Source of the DNA: Saccopteryx bilineata | Taxonomy: Eukaryota; Chordata; Mammalia; Chiroptera; Emballonuridae | DNA: 64,000 bases | Direction: 5' to 3' | NCBI RefSeq assembly: GCF_036850765.1 | Contig: NC_089493.1 | Span: 189,443,140 to 189,507,139, forward strand | Shown: positions 23,836-36,044 of the stretch, piece by piece | How positions within the stretch are numbered: the first letter of the stretch is position 1 | How the letters are laid out: every line of letters starts with the position of its first letter | Position numbers and translations under genes: made by a program | The notes under the pieces: generated by a model | The model's database searches: none | What the model was told of the DNA's origin: nothing | Seen by the model: only the letters and a program-made list of their open reading frames with translations

Positions 23836-24310
23836 TATCATTGTGATGATGATGTTAATAATGATGATGGTTTTGTACAAATGTATTTTTGCCTTCATTT
23901 TTTATTTTTTATAATAAATTACTTTAGGGGGAATTATTAATCAAAGAGTATTAACATTTTAAGGCTCTTATTGTGCGTGGTCAGGTAGCCCTCTATTAAG
24001 GCTATTCTAATTTATATTTCCAGAAGGGTATGGAGGTTCTTATTTCTTCATATTCTCTGAAGTATTAGTTGTTTTTACTTTTCTTTACTCTTTGCCAAAA
24101 CAGATGACCTGAAACAGCTTTAAGGTCCTTGAGCCCCTCTGTTTAGATTAGAACGCAGAGTTTCTGTTGTTTCGAGAGTTGAAGTTAACCCATTCACATT
24201 TATTGTGGGTTTCTATTCATTATGCTTTTTGTTTTCCGATAGTGGATTCCGTAGACCGCCATCTGGATAGTTGTGAGGTGCTGACCTAGAGTCTCTGGGG
24301 TCTGTTCCAG

Positions 24311-24514
24311 AAACCAATCAGATCGAGGACCCCCGGGTACAATGGCGGCGGGAGCAGGAGCACATGCTGAAGGATTACCTGGTGGTGGCCCAGGAGGCCC
24401 TGAGCGCCCAGAAGGAGATCTACCAAGTGAAGCAGCAGCGTCTGGAGCTCGCACAGCAGGAGTATCAGCAGCTGCATGCCGTCTGGGAGCACAAGCTGGG
24501 CTCCCAAGTCAGCC
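24311..24514 (+). CDS. WWC1: WWC1 exon 3: end of WW2 and first coiled coil
   Basis: Acceptor CTGTTCCAG, donor C|GTGAGT; residues 77-145 with split codons at both ends. It starts QTNQIEDPR, completing WW2. The position of the second conserved WW tryptophan is isoleucine (I81), as is known for KIBRA WW2, so its peptide binding is atypical. The rest ([32 protein letters not shown]) is strongly helical and starts the N-terminal coiled coil, which supports dimerisation with WWC paralogues and binding of partners such as dendrin and synaptopodin (family knowledge). Residues Q77 and N79 differ from the human protein as I remember it. Confidence 0.97.
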
Positions 24515-24784
24515 GTGAGTACCTCCCATCACCGGCGCCCCCCCCACCACTACAGGGAGGGGGGATGACTGAGTCCTACCTGGGTTGCCTCTCAGTGCTT
24601 CTTAACTCTGCCCGCTTTCTTTTGCTTCACTCCCGCGCAGACCATCTCTTCCTGCTCCCGCCTGTGCCCTGCAGCGGTAGGAGCCTTTGCTTGTATTCTC
24701 TTTCATTCATTTGTCATCGTCTCAGAATGCCAAGCAGGTTACATTATCTCCTTGTTTAAAACCCTTCCATGGCTGGGGAAGTGG

Positions 24785-24953
24785 AGTGTGGAGAGTTAGT
24801 GTTTAAATGGTTTGGAGTTTCAGACGGGGAAGATGAGAAAGTTCTGTAGACGGATGGCGGTGATGTCTGCACATTAGGAATGTACGCTTAAAAGATGGTT
24901 AAAGTGGTAAATTTTATGTTACATGTATTTTACCATAATTAAAAAAAAAAGTT
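24785..24953 (+). repeat. Old L1 3' end
   Basis: The phrases AGAAAGTTCTGTAGACGGAT, GGCGGTGATGTCTGCAC, TGGTTAAAGTGGTAAATTTT and ATGTATTTTACCATAATTAA followed by poly-A match the 3' untranslated end of old L1 subfamilies. The assignment is from memory; the fragment is short and 5'-truncated. Confidence 0.75.
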
Positions 24954-24954
24954 C

Positions 24955-25790
24955 TTTAGTGGCTTCCCATCACTCTTCTCATGGCCCCTCCAGTCCTCTG
25001 TGATCAGGCCCCTGCAGCCATGCCCACCCCATCTCATGCTGTCAGTCTTTTTTTTTTTTTCTGTATTTTTCTGAAGCCGGAAACGGGGAGAGACAATCAG
25101 ACAGACTCCCGCATGTGCCCGACCGGGATCCACCCGGCACGCCCATCAGGGGGTGACACTCTGCCCACCAGGGGGCGATGCTCTGCCCCTCCGGGGCGGT
25201 CGCTCTGTTGCAACCAGAGCCACTCTAGCGCCTGGGGCAGAGGCCAAGGAGCCATTCCCAGCGCCCGGGCCATCCCTGCTCCAGTGGAGCCTCTGCTGCG
25301 GGAGGGGAAGAGAGAGACAGAGAGGAAGGAGAGGGGGAGGGGTGGAGAAGCAGATGGGCGCTTCTCCTGTGTGCCCTGCCGGGAATCAAACCTGGGACTT
25401 CTGCACGCCAGGCCGACACTCTACCACTGAGCCAACCGGCCAGGGCCCATGCTGTCAGTCTTAAGGCTCCAGATGCAGGGAGGCCGCCTTCTGCCAGTGC
25501 TCTGCCCACCTGCCCCGCCCACCTGCCCACCCTCTGCTCCTGTCGCTTGCCGTGCCCCTGCTGAGAACGCTTCCCCGCTGGTCCTTTGCCATTGCCGGTT
25601 CTTTCTCATTCTTCCATTCTTAGCCCTCAGATCACTTCTTCTGACAGGCTCGCCTGTGACCACGCTGACGGCGGACTTCCCTCCACAGTGTTCTTCTCCT
25701 CTGTAGCGGCTCTCTGTGTATATTCTTCACCCTCTGTATCACATTATACCTGCTCACTTGTCTGTCGGAATGTTCTGAGTATTTGTCCAC
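24955..25790 (+). repeat. LINE2 3' fragment, split by a SINE
   Basis: GGCTTCCCATCACTCTTCTC and GATCAGGCCCCTGCAGCC before the SINE, and CCCTGCTGAGAACGCTTCC, CAGATCACTTCTTCTGACAG and CTCTGTATCACATTATACC after it, follow the known order of the L2 3' region. The family A SINE at 25050-25447 interrupts it. Confidence 0.7.
25050..25447 (-). mobile_element. Family A SINE, copy 5
   Basis: Perfect 15-bp target-site duplication CATGCTGTCAGTCTT (25035-25049 and 25448-25462) inside an L2 fragment. Two tandem modules: the first is mutated (CCATCAGGGGGTG), the second has an intact CTCF core at 25165-25177. Confidence 0.95.
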
Positions 25791-25794
25791 CAGG

Positions 25795-26010
25795 GGTTTT
25801 CAGCTTCGGTACTGCTGACATTTGGGCCAGATTCATCTTCATTATAGGGGTTATCCTGTTCATTGCGGGATCTGTAGCGGCACCCCTGGTCTTGACCCAC
25901 TAGATGTCAGTAGTAACCCCCATCTTAAGTTGTGACAACCAAAAATGTCTCCAGACACTACCAGATGTGTCCTCCAGGGCAAAATTTCCCCGATTGAAAA
26001 CCATGGGTCT
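25795..26010 (-). repeat. MER20 DNA transposon
   Basis: The + strand shows CAGGGGTTTTCAGCTTCGGT, ACTGCTGACATTTGGGCCAG, CCCACTAGATGTCAGTAG, CAACCAAAAATGTCTCCAGA and a 3' end CCGATTGAAAACCATGGGT, the reverse complement of MER20. MER20 copies have been reported to act as endometrial enhancers or insulators in placental mammals; nothing here shows activity. Confidence 0.85.
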
Positions 26011-26924
26011 AGGTAAAACAATTCCCTTAGAACATCTTAACGACTCCATAAACGTCCGTTTTTGGCAGGAAAGACATTATCTAATATTTTGAGGGTGTAG
26101 ACTGCCCAGGTCCCAATCCAGGATGTGCCATAACCTCACCCAAGTTATGCCACTTCTTTCTGCCTGACATGCCTCATCTGAAACAGACATCGCCACAGTA
26201 TCGCCTTCCTTGGGGTGATTATGGGACTTGAAGTAGCTAACAAAGTAAAGTACTCAGAACCTTGCGTGTCCTATTCTTAAACTCTCAAATAATTATAATT
26301 ATTATTTGATATTAATTTATCAGCATTGAGATGACAAAGATTTTTAACAGATTCCTTGGAAACCTGTAAGACCAAATCCTTGGTCAGTGGTAGGAAGTAC
26401 ATGATGCAGTCCTGTCATATGACTTCCACATGCCCCCAAGAACACTGTCAGGCTCAAAGACACCACCGTCTTGAATGTTAAAGAACTTTCATCCGAAGGG
26501 ACTGGGGTCATCTCAGGTAACCTCATCTGAGATCCAAACCAGCCAAGAACTGGGGCATCCCGGTTCATGTATCCCAGTTAAGGGGCCGTGCATGGCCCAA
26601 GCCTCCTCATGACTTCCTCAGGGTTTTACGAGCCAGGTTTGCCTTCCAAGTCAAGCTCAGCGTGTGGCTAGACTGGTGAGGTCGCATGCCTCGCTTCTCA
26701 CTCAGATGGCCTGCCAGGGCTTGTGAGAGTTATGCCACCTGGCCTTGGTTGTGGGCCCTGCCCCGGGGATGGAGACTGTACTCTGGTACACCCTCTAGCT
26801 CTGTGGGGAAGGAGAAGAGAACTGATATTTAATGTGTCCCTGTTGTATTCTTGCTGGCCAATGTGCTGGCCACTTCCCTCGTGTCATTTCAAGTAACCTT
26901 CCTGCCCACTCACACGCACTTAGG

Positions 26925-27085
26925 CGTATACAATACTGCAAGATACTGCTGTTCGGATTCTACAGATAAAGAAACTGAGGCCCAGAGAGGGAAAGTAGCT
27001 TCCCCAAGGTCCCAGTGGTAAGAAGTGGCAGAGCTAGCCCTCACACCCAAGAGTGTCTGACCTCAGAACCAATGCGCTTCATTTA
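26925..27085 (-). repeat. MIR (minus)
   Basis: TCTACAGATAAAGAAACTGA, GGCCCAGAGAGGGAAAG and CTTCCCCAAGGTCCCAGTGG are the reverse complement of the MIR core, followed by GTGGCAGAGCTAGCCCTC. Confidence 0.85.
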
Positions 27086-28217
27086 ATCCAAGTCTGCCAG
27101 TCCGGTTCTAAGGTTCTTGGACTACGCTGGGGTCCTCCTACCTTCTGAAAGATGCGAATTTAGGAGAGCGGGGCCCTTTTGGACCACACCAGGCTCCTTC
27201 CTCATGCCAGTCTTCGGAGAGAAGACATTTGAAAAAGAAGTCATTGGGTGCCTTGCAGTTAAAAAGTGCCAGTTGAACCACCCACCTGATTTCACTGTCC
27301 TGAAACTAAGGAAAGATCAGCTACAAGATCTTTGAAGGCATACCCGCACAAGGACGGAGGAGGATTGAAGAACAAAGCTGCAATAGTGTAATGTGGAAGC
27401 TGGAAAGCAGAGAAACAGGTGGCAACCCATCTGATAGATCTGAGGAAAGAGAAAATGGGCTGATAGTGGCGGGGGGGGGGGGGAGCCCAACACTGTAGTC
27501 TATACAGAGCACCTGCAGAAGCCTTACAAACTGAAGAGGCACCTATTTCTGGGAGTGGGAGTGAAGTGAAAGGGTCTCAAATAAGAGAACTGGATGAAAC
27601 TTGTTTCTGAGACAGACCACCGGATCTCTGATCGTCTCCCCACACTGGTAACTGCATCCCCAAGTGGCAAAAGACTACAGGCTTATTTTTTGGGAGAGAA
27701 AAAAAAAAGAGCTTGGAATACAGGATACAAGGCAAGCTCACTGCCGAGGTGCACCATACCGAAAGCGCGGTGATTAAGTGAATGTGGACAGACAGGATTT
27801 TGAGACATTAGTCTGCAACTATCGCTTGGTTCCCAGAATGGTGCCAGGTTCTCACCTTTCTGTCTGGGTAGGAGAAGAGTCTGGGGAAATGTGAATAGAG
27901 AAAAGAGATACAAAGAGAAAACAGGTAAAGACACTGACACTGAAGATTCCTGGATGAAACAGCCCAGCCAGATTATGTACCATGTAACCCAGTCAACAGT
28001 CTCCAACCCTGTCAGCTTTGGGCCCCCGCTCCTAAATGTGAGCCAGCAGCCGAGGTCCGGACATCTGAGGGAGGCCTCGAACATGAAAAATAGAGATTCA
28101 ACCAAACATGTAGTGATGGGGAGGCCTGGGAGGGAACGGGGGGGGGGGGTATGTATAGAGAAGAAAATATCAAGAAGCTATACAACCATTTAACATGAAC
28201 AGGATACTACATTTTAT

Positions 28218-28249
<32 letters not shown>

Positions 28250-28299
28250 GAACCCCCCAGAGACCACGAAAGAGCCTTTGGAAATTAAAATATAATGGT

Positions 28300-29290
28300 A
28301 AAAAAGAAAAATTCATGAAAACATTAGAAAGGTAAAATGGAGGAAATCTTCTACGAAGCAGAACAAAAATACCACAAGATAAAAAATAAGGGGCTAAAAA
28401 TAGAGCAGCAGGCCAGGAAATCTATCTTGAGTAATAAAAGTTCAGACAGAGCAGTGAAAATGAGAGAAGAAGCAATTAATGAAGTTATTCAGAAAAATGT
28501 CCCAGTACTAATGGAGGAAAGTTTTTATTTTTTTTATTTATTTATTATTCTTATTTTTTTTTTGTATTTTTCTGAAGCTGGAAATGGGGAGGCAGTCAGA
28601 CAGACTCCCGCATGCACCCGACCGGGATCCACCTGGCACGCCCACCAGGGGGCAATGCTCTGCCCATCTGGGGCATCGCTCTGTCACGACCAGAGCCACT
28701 CTAGCGCCTGGGGCAGAGGCCAAGGAACCATCCCCAATGCCGGGGCCATCTTTTGCTCCGATGGAGCCTTGGCTGCGGGAGGGGAAGAGAGAGACAGAGA
28801 GGAAGGAGAGGGGGAGAGGTGGAGAAGCAGATGGGCGCTTCTCCTGTGTGCCCTGGCCGGGAATCAAACCCAGGACTTCTATACGCCAGGCCAACGCTCT
28901 ACCACTGAGCCAACCAGCCAGGGCCATGGAGGAAAGTTCTTAGATTGAAAGGGTTTTAGTGAGCACCCAACACAATGAATAAAAGTCAACCACACCAAGA
29001 CATATCATTAGGGATGCCAGCTGTGCAATTTAATCATTATGCAACTTAAACATGGGAAACAATTTAAGATCCTAAAAGTTTTCCAAGAGAAAAAGCAGAT
29101 CACAGAAAAATTACTAGGACTCACGGTAGCTCTGGGCTCCTCAGTGGTAACCCTGGAAACCTGCAAGACAATAGAGCAATGCCTTCAAAATGTTTAAGAA
29201 CAATTGTTGCTGACCTAGAATTTTATACCCAGCAAAACTACCTGTTGACAAGTTATAGGATAGAATAAAGACATTTTTTTAGAGATGCAA
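28300..29290 (+). repeat. HAL1/L1-derived fragment, split by a SINE
   Basis: Text such as AGAAAAATGTCCCAGTACTA, GAGCACCCAACACAATGAAT, CACACCAAGACATATCATTA, CTGACCTAGAATTTTATACC and CAGCAAAACTACC followed by GAATAAAGACATTT matches the ORF1-derived 3' part of HAL1 (half-L1) as I remember it. Frameshifts abound, so it is a dead fragment. The family A SINE at 28526-28925 splits it. Sequence from 27140 to 28300 may be its 5' part, but I cannot confirm that. Confidence 0.65.
28526..28925 (-). mobile_element. Family A SINE, copy 6
   Basis: Target-site duplications ATGGAGGAAAGTTTTT and ATGGAGGAAAGTTCTT (starting 28511 and 28926). The tail has ATTT-rich repeats. There is one module, with an intact CTCF core CCACCAGGGGGCA at 28642-28654. 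Confidence 0.95.
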
Positions 29291-30187
29291 GATTTTAAAA
29301 AAGTTTCCTTCTCGTTTTTGTGTTCTGCCAGAAGTGAGGGCGTAGACACCATAAAGGGGAAGACAGGTTATTTAGGAAAGAGGAGGGAGGCAAGGGGAGG
29401 GGACCTCAGGATACCAGCTGTGCAGAGGGAGCAAGCAGCTCACATTGAAGCCATGTGTGGGCAAAGACAGAGCCCCAAAAGAGGAATGGGGCAGACTGGT
29501 CTGGAATCTGCGAGGAGAGACTTAGATAGCTGGCAGAGTGTGAGGTTGAATCAGTGGTAAGTGTGTGGGCAAGTATAAAGGGACAATTACTAACTAGGAA
29601 AAAGAGAGGGGATGGAAAGGAAAAGTAAGCAGAGTCGGCTCCAGGCCTCTGCCCTGAATAGGGTTGACAGAGTAAAAGTAATGCAGATGCTAAAGACTGC
29701 TGTCTCTCGGGAGGGTGGGGGGCTGGGAGGGGTGGGTGCATGGTGTGGCACATAGGCTGGGGAAGGAAGGAAGTCTCCATCGTTCAGAGTTACAAGTGAG
29801 AAAGTAATGCCTAACACTGAAAAAAAAAAATCAAGAAGCAGCAATACACCCGTCTTATACTCATAGGGGCGGATACCCAAGAAACCGGCTGAGCATGTTT
29901 AAATGGTTCCCACTTAGGGGTGAAATATGGGGATATGGTCCTGTTGAATGCTCTTTTTCTTTTTTCACAGCAAAGCTTGTACTGTGTTGGACTACTAAAC
30001 TGTGTTCATATATTATAACGAATAAAAACTGAACATTTAAAAGGGTGAGACTAAAGGTGGTCTCTAAGGTCCTGTTCAAATATAAAATTCTTTTCCTTGG
30101 AGGGGGCACAGATACAAAGGGGAAGCTGGTGGCCTGTTTCTTAACTGGGGTGCTTAGTTTTTTGCTATATTTATTTGTGGTCTTTTT

Positions 30188-30510
30188 TTGTGTGTGTGGC
30201 AGAGACAGAGAGAGTCACAGAGAGGGACAGATAGGGACAGACAGACAGGAAGGGAGAGATATGAGAAACATTAATTCTTCGTTGTGGCTCCTTAGTTGTT
30301 CATTGATTGATTTCTCATATGTGCCTTGACCAGGGGGCTACCGCAGACCGAGTGACCCCCTGCTCGAGCCAGCGACCTTGGGCTCAAGCTGTTGAGCTTT
30401 GCTCGAACCAGATGAGCCCACGCTCAAGCTGGCGACCTCGGGGTCTCGAACCTGGGTCCTCTACATCCCAGTCCGACGCTCTATCCACTGCGCCACTGCC
30501 TGGTCAGGCG
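30188..30510 (-). mobile_element. Family B SINE, copy 4
   Basis: GTGTGTGTGGCAGAGACAG marks the tail side; the reverse-complemented head ends GCCACTGCCTGGTCAGG. Target-site duplications TATTTGTGGTCTTTTT and TATTTGTAGTCTTTTT flank it (30172-30187 and 30511-30526). Confidence 0.93.
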
Positions 30511-30868
30511 TATTTGTAGTCTTTTTAGATGTAGATTGTGTATATTTGTTTCCTGTGTCTTTTTTCCTAATTTATGTTATTTTTCCTCTACAGCGTTTTT
30601 GTAAACTATTCTTTTCATATAACAATAAGTTGTAGACATTTTCCCTCGTTCAATAGTCTTCTGCTCCATCATTTCAGAACCCATACTGTGCGTAGTCCCC
30701 GTTTTATGCGTGATCATAAGTTTGTATTGAACAAACCCCCCATTATTGGACGTTAAGGTTATTCACAATTACTCATTCCTTTCTGGATTCATCTAGAATA
30801 GCCAAATAAGCCAATTTTGCCAAAATGTGTTTCTTCTACAGAATTTTTTTTTATCTTTCTCATTGCAG

Positions 30869-30945
30869 TGGTCTCTGGTTCATCATCCAGCTCTAAGTAT
30901 GACCCCGAGATCCTGAAAGCTGAAATCGCCACTGCAAAGTCCCGG
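30869..30945 (+). CDS. WWC1: WWC1 exon 4
   Basis: Acceptor TTTCTCATTGCAG, donor CGG|GTAGGT. It encodes residues 145-170: a serine-rich break ([14 protein letters not shown]) in the helical region and the resumption of the coiled coil ([12 protein letters not shown]). It enters with the last two bases of codon 145 and leaves on a codon boundary. The serine stretch is conserved in human WWC1 as I remember it. Confidence 0.96.
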
Positions 30946-32230
30946 GTAGGTCCCCGTTGACTGTGCTGTTGAGGGTTGGGGGAGGGGGGTGCACAGAAGC
31001 AGTGTTAGGTCACTAGCTCACCTCCAGGACCAGAGTGCAGGGGCAGCCAGTGCTAACAGGCCCTACAGAATAACAGCAGTAGCAGCAGTAGGCTGTCGTC
31101 ATAGTAACAGCGGTAGCAGCAGCTACCATGTCACAAGCAATCCCTGTATACAAGGTATTGTGCTAAAGGCTTCCTGTTGCGTTATCTCACATCCTTACAG
31201 CAACTCCGTGAACTAGCTCCTGTTCGTATCTTCATTTAAAGATGAGCAAACCGAGGCTTAGGGGAGAAGTAATGTGCCCCAAGGTCACAGAGACTCAGGT
31301 TTACTCTAGAGTATTTCATGGAGTGTACGTCTTCCTAGCAACAGCTCATTCTACCTGGTCTTATTAAACTGCCTCATGATTATATTTTACTGATGTGGAA
31401 ACTGAGGCACACACAGCCTTAAGTGATGTGCCCAAGGTGAAGCCAGTATTTTGTACAGTGGGTTCATTAAACCTCAGACAGGTTCTGTCAACTCAGATGC
31501 TTGTAGGAAAATGTAAAAAGGGGAGAGGGCTGGGGTGAGGCATTAGGGAGCGGTAGGGACTGTAACCTAGGGAGGTGAGCCTTGTCTAAAAGGAAGAGCT
31601 GGATTTCAGCTCTAGCCTACCATGGCCACGTGAAAATGTGGGCTCAGTGTTGGCAGATCTTCAAGTATTTTTCAAGAAGAACTACATAGGCTTGTTAAGT
31701 GACATTTCTCAATATTTAATTAACTAGTAACTAATTTTTTTTTAACATTTAATAACACAACAGGCCAAAGTATTCCTGCAGGCTGGATCTGGCTCCTGGG
31801 CCAAGTCTTGCCTCCAAGGTGTTATATGCACAGCACCCCCATCCCCATTACCCGCTTTAAATAAGGCACAGCCCTGGGAGTTGCCATCATCCACCAAAAC
31901 AGGAACGGGAGGCAGAGGTGGGATGGCTTGAGAAAGGTCACCCAGCTGGGCAGTGGGAAGGCCAAACTCTATCCCAGGTCAGCCAGCTCCTGTCCGCTTC
32001 CTGTTTCCCTGGAGTGAGGGTTGTCCGTGGATGACCCGCAGGACAACCGGGCTGGGTTGCCGACTGAGTGGGCCGCTGCATTGGCGAGGGGAGGGTATTG
32101 TGATCAATATAACTCAAGGGATGTTGACCTGAATCATTATGCAGGGACAGTGGGAGGGGGGGGCTCTGGGTTCCCCGCAGGGGGATGCCAACCTCTGACC
32201 TAGCATCATGTGTGGTCTTCTGTCACCCAG
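30946..32230 (+). other. WWC1: WWC1 intron 4
   Basis: 1.3 kb. MIR-like fragments on the minus strand lie at about 31135-31300 (AAGATGAGCAAACCGAGGC) and 31370-31450 (GTGGAAACTGAGGCACAC). I see nothing else of note. It ends TCTGTCACCCAG. Confidence 0.85.
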
Positions 32231-32310
32231 GTCAACAAGCTGAAGAGAGAGATGGTTCACCTCCAGCAAGAGCTACAGTTCAAAGAGCATGGCTTTCAGA
32301 CCCTGAAGAA
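32231..32310 (+). CDS. WWC1: WWC1 exon 5: coiled coil
   Basis: Acceptor TGTCACCCAG, donor AA|GTAAGC. Residues 171-197 (VNKLKREMVHLQQELQFKEHG, then FQTLKK) are the end of the N-terminal coiled coil, with leucine and methionine at heptad spacing. It enters on a codon boundary and ends after two bases of codon 197. Confidence 0.96.
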
Positions 32311-34319
32311 GTAAGCCCACCCTGCCAGCTCTGTCTCTCCTTCGCGCTCCCCTGCTGTACCCCCCTCCCCCTCCCCCCTCCCCCCTTCCCAAAATGTGGC
32401 TCTCTAATCATTCTAGTTCTGTTCCACTGGCATTTACTGAACAGATCATCACCCAAGATTGGGGTTTAGACAGAGAAAAGACCACATTTCAGACCACAGA
32501 GTTCCCTGAAATCCTGAAATTCCTGAAGCCGGTAAAGATCTGTTCCGAAGCTCAGTTGAGTTTCGCGAGCCAGTCGTCGAAACGAGGATTGGGCATTTCT
32601 CTGTAGCCCTCTCATCCCCTCCGGTCGGTCTAGTAGAATCTCACGGACACAAAAACAAAACCAGCTCTTTTCACCCACGGCCCCTACAACTGAGCGACGG
32701 CCTCATCTGGTGAGCTCCACGGAGGCGGACAGGGGTCTCTCCCACATTGAATTACTAGGCGAGTGTACACGGTGCCATGCCCGCTACACTTTTGAGGTGA
32801 CATAAGGAGTTTCCAGGAAACTTTGGCCAAAGGAAATTGTCATTTTTAGAAGCTGACTGGCAGCCGGGCAAGACAGAGCTGTGTCGTCTCTTTAGAGCAG
32901 ATGGGTTTGTTGTCACGATCGGGGTCGCTCCATGCCGGGAAGCCCTTTCAGTGTTTCTGCCTGGGTAACCTTGTTTGATCCTCACTGCAACTCTGTAAGG
33001 AGTGCTCTTTTCACTGACTCCGTTTTGTAGGTGAGGAAGCTGAGTCCCATGGTAAGTGCTCAGTAGTGCTCGCTGACTGTTATTGTTAACTGCATGTGGA
33101 ACCTAGACTTAGGCGTTGACTCACGGTCAGTGTCCCGGCTGGGCTCATTGGTCAGTCATTCAAAGGAGCCAGGTAGCTGTCTTGGAAGCTCCAGGGAGGA
33201 TGTGCAGTAGCTTTCCCTCATGGACATCTTAGAATCCTAGTGAAGTCGTGTCTGTACAGAGAGGTCTTCTGTGGTCACTTGCTTTTTCTCGTTCCCTGAC
33301 TGATCCTCCAACCGGCAGTTCTACTCCCGCCGTCTCTATGACCAACATGGAGGGACCTGTTGGTCTTCTTAACACCTTCCCAGCTGCCACTGCCCCGGGG
33401 TGAGTGACCATGAATCCCCACAACACAAAATATAAGAAAGTATGGCTTTGTACTAGAGGTTGTGCCTAATACATTTCTTTATACAGTATAAATTATGGTC
33501 TTATATACAAGCGCTTATGGAGATAATGTGTTATTTACATACGGATATCTGTATATGCCAGTCCTGTCTCTCAGACCAGATTTTAACTTCATGAAGGCAA
33601 GGGGCCTTGTTTGGTGCTTCTTGGCAATCTTCAGTAGTCCGAGGGACAATTAAGGGCCATTGCATGTTTGACCCACAGAGCAAGTTGCCTCCTCAGACTT
33701 CCCCTTAGCAGTGGGGCAGCTTCTAAGCACATACTTGAAGGGCTCCTCACTCCCATGTCATCCTACCGCGGGTGCCCTCCCCGCCACCCCCTCCCTGCGG
33801 TCCTCCTCGGAGCTTCTGGTGAGAACACGTCTCATTATTCTCTGAGCCACCACAAACCTGTTTTACCACTTTGTCACCCTGTAGCAGCATTGAAAATTCT
33901 TGTCGTTTGGTAAGCTGAGCTGAAACCCCAAAGACAAGCCTCCTTTTTGTTTTTTTTGTTTTTTTACCCCCTCCCTCCACCCTCCTGATGTTTGATATCA
34001 GCCCAGATAAGACTCCTCCGCCGCTCTGGCGGCCCACGCTCCCTCGCCGGAAGCCAGCTCCCCGTGTGCAGTGTCGGGGAACGTCTGCTTGAATGCGCAC
34101 CTTGGCATAGAGGGTTAGGAATGTAGCCTCAAGCAGAGATGGCCTGGATTCAAATCCCAGTTCCCTGGCTTGGGAAAGTGACTTAATCCCTCCGAGTTTC
34201 GGTTTCTTTATCTGAAAAGTAAGTTATTGTCAAGAATTGAATTGGAAAATTCACATGACGGTTCCTGGCGCACAGGGGGAGCCTGGCGGGTGTAAGGGTT
34301 GGGGGGCCTTTATCTAGCG

Positions 34320-34671
34320 CAGGGGTCCCCAAACTGGCCCCCTGAGGCCATTTATCCGGCCCCCGCCGCACTTCCGGAAGGGGCACCTCTTTCATTGGTG
34401 GTCAGTGAGAGGAGCATAGTTCCCACTGAAATACTGGTCAGTTTGTTGATTTAAATTTACTTGTTCTTTATTTTAAATATTGTATTTGTTTCCGTTTTGT
34501 TTTTTTACTTTAAAATAAGATATGTACAGTGTGCATAGGGATTTGTTCATAGTTGTGTTTTCTTTGTTTGTTTTTGTTGGTTTTTTTTCACAGTGTTTTT
34601 TATAGTCCGGCCCTCCAACTGTCCGGGGGACAGTGAACTGGCCCCCTGTGTAAAAAGTTTGGGGACCCCTG
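34320..34671 (+). mobile_element. Non-autonomous hAT-like element, short copy
   Basis: Perfect 15-bp terminal inverted repeats CAGGGGTCCCCAAAC and GTTTGGGGACCCCTG enclose 352 bp. The 8-bp flanks ATCTAGCG (34312-34319) and ATTTAGCG (34672-34679) match at 7 of 8 positions, as expected for a hAT. Compared with the copy at 49822-50303 it lacks a segment of about 130 bp and a GC-rich stretch near the left end. It has no coding capacity. Confidence 0.9.
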
Positions 34672-36044
34672 ATTTAGCGAGTTGCGAACTGGAGGCTATG
34701 CGGGGTGAGCCCTGCGCCTCAGTCACTCTGGTCGTTAACCCCCAAAGAGAAGGTTTTGTCCTGCCCCACTTTACAGGTGAGGCACTGGTGAGGTTGAAAA
34801 TATACCCAAAGCCACCCAGCTAGTAAGCGGCAGAGCAGGGTCTGGAACACAGCATTATTGGATTTGGAAGCTCATGTCCTAATACCTCCCTTCCTGGCGG
34901 CATCCCAGATGCGCCCCTCCCCACCCAGACAACGGAAGGCCCCTTAATCCGGTACAGTACGGTCACTTCCACTTCTTAGCCTCCTCTCCTTGCATTCCAT
35001 GGGGCCGCTGTGGGGGAGGGGTGATGAAACTTCCCGTGTGTTTAATTCACGGTCACCAACCCATTTTCGAAAGAAGTCGATGAGGATTGGAGGGCACCTC
35101 TTAGAGGGGATGAGATGGCGAGACCAGAGCTGAGGGTTTGGGCCCTCGGGAGCCCATGTGAATAGGAACCAGTTGAGACTTAGCACAGCGCCCCCCGCGG
35201 GCGGAGGGCAGCGTGGTGTCTCCGCAGGTCCCCGCGGCTGCCCTGCCCAGGTGAGGGTTGTCTGGACAGGGAGGAGAGGAGGCGGCCCTGAGTCTCTGTC
35301 TACGGCTGTGTGCTGCGGCTCCCGGGCGCGTGTGAGTCCGCCGGGCTGAGAGAAAGAGCCGCTATGGAATTTGAAAATCCTAAAACACATGCCTCCCTCC
35401 TCTCCTCCCCTCAGCAGCACAACTTTTCTTTTTCCTTAAAAAAAAAAAAAAAAAAAAAAGATGCATTCACTGTGTACATAATGGTGACCCTTTGTTCCCC
35501 TCCCCCACCCCAATCCCGGGAGTGTTCCCTCCCGGAGCTGCTCTCTGGAGCCAAATTCCAGAGCCTGGGTTGCTAAGGCCCCGAGAAAAAGCAGGTAGCG
35601 CGGTCTGCGGAGCCCGAGGCTCAGAGACAGACCGCTTCTGTCTCTCCCTGCTGAGGGTTCAAAGCCCTCCTCGCCCTGTTGGCAGAGGACAGCTGGGCAC
35701 AGCCCCCTCCCCAGAGTCCCCAGCCCCTGGACATGCTTAAGCAAGCAGTGTCACACCCACACCCATTTGGGGCACGGGCACCGCCAGGCCCGGACACTCG
35801 CTGTCAGGATCCCCCTCTCCACGGAGCATCCTGGGCAGGCCTCCGCCCGGGAGAACTCCCTGGACCCTGGCTTCTCAAATTCAATCTGAGACTGCTCTTC
35901 GCTGACCTGGCAGGCTCGCCCAGGCCCAAGTCCTCGAAAGGAATAGACAGGCTATTTTTAGTGAGGAGACATAAAAGGGGCTTTGTTTTCTCTCCTCGGA
36001 GCTGAAATAACGGAAGGGAAGGGGGAGGGCAGTGCGGAGACCAC

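Larger units (their letters stand above)
18870..24310 (+). other. WWC1: WWC1 intron 2
   Basis: The intron contains two family A SINEs (one nested in a family B copy), two family B SINEs, a GGAA microsatellite, a 42-bp tandem duplication and MIR pieces at about 20215-20385 (minus) and 23655-23835 (plus). Stretches 21560-22440 and 23840-24250 show nothing I can name beyond AT-rich sequence. The 3' end CTGTTCCAG is a normal acceptor. Confidence 0.9.
24515..30868 (+). other. WWC1: WWC1 intron 3
   Basis: A large intron holding an L1 3' end, an L2 3' end interrupted by a family A SINE, a MER20, a MIR, a HAL1/L1-derived block interrupted by a family A SINE, and a family B SINE. Stretches of 26015-26900 and 29290-30180 show nothing that I can assign. 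A 13-G run lies at 27471-27483 and an (ATA)n run at about 28221-28248. It ends TCATTGCAG. Confidence 0.9.
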
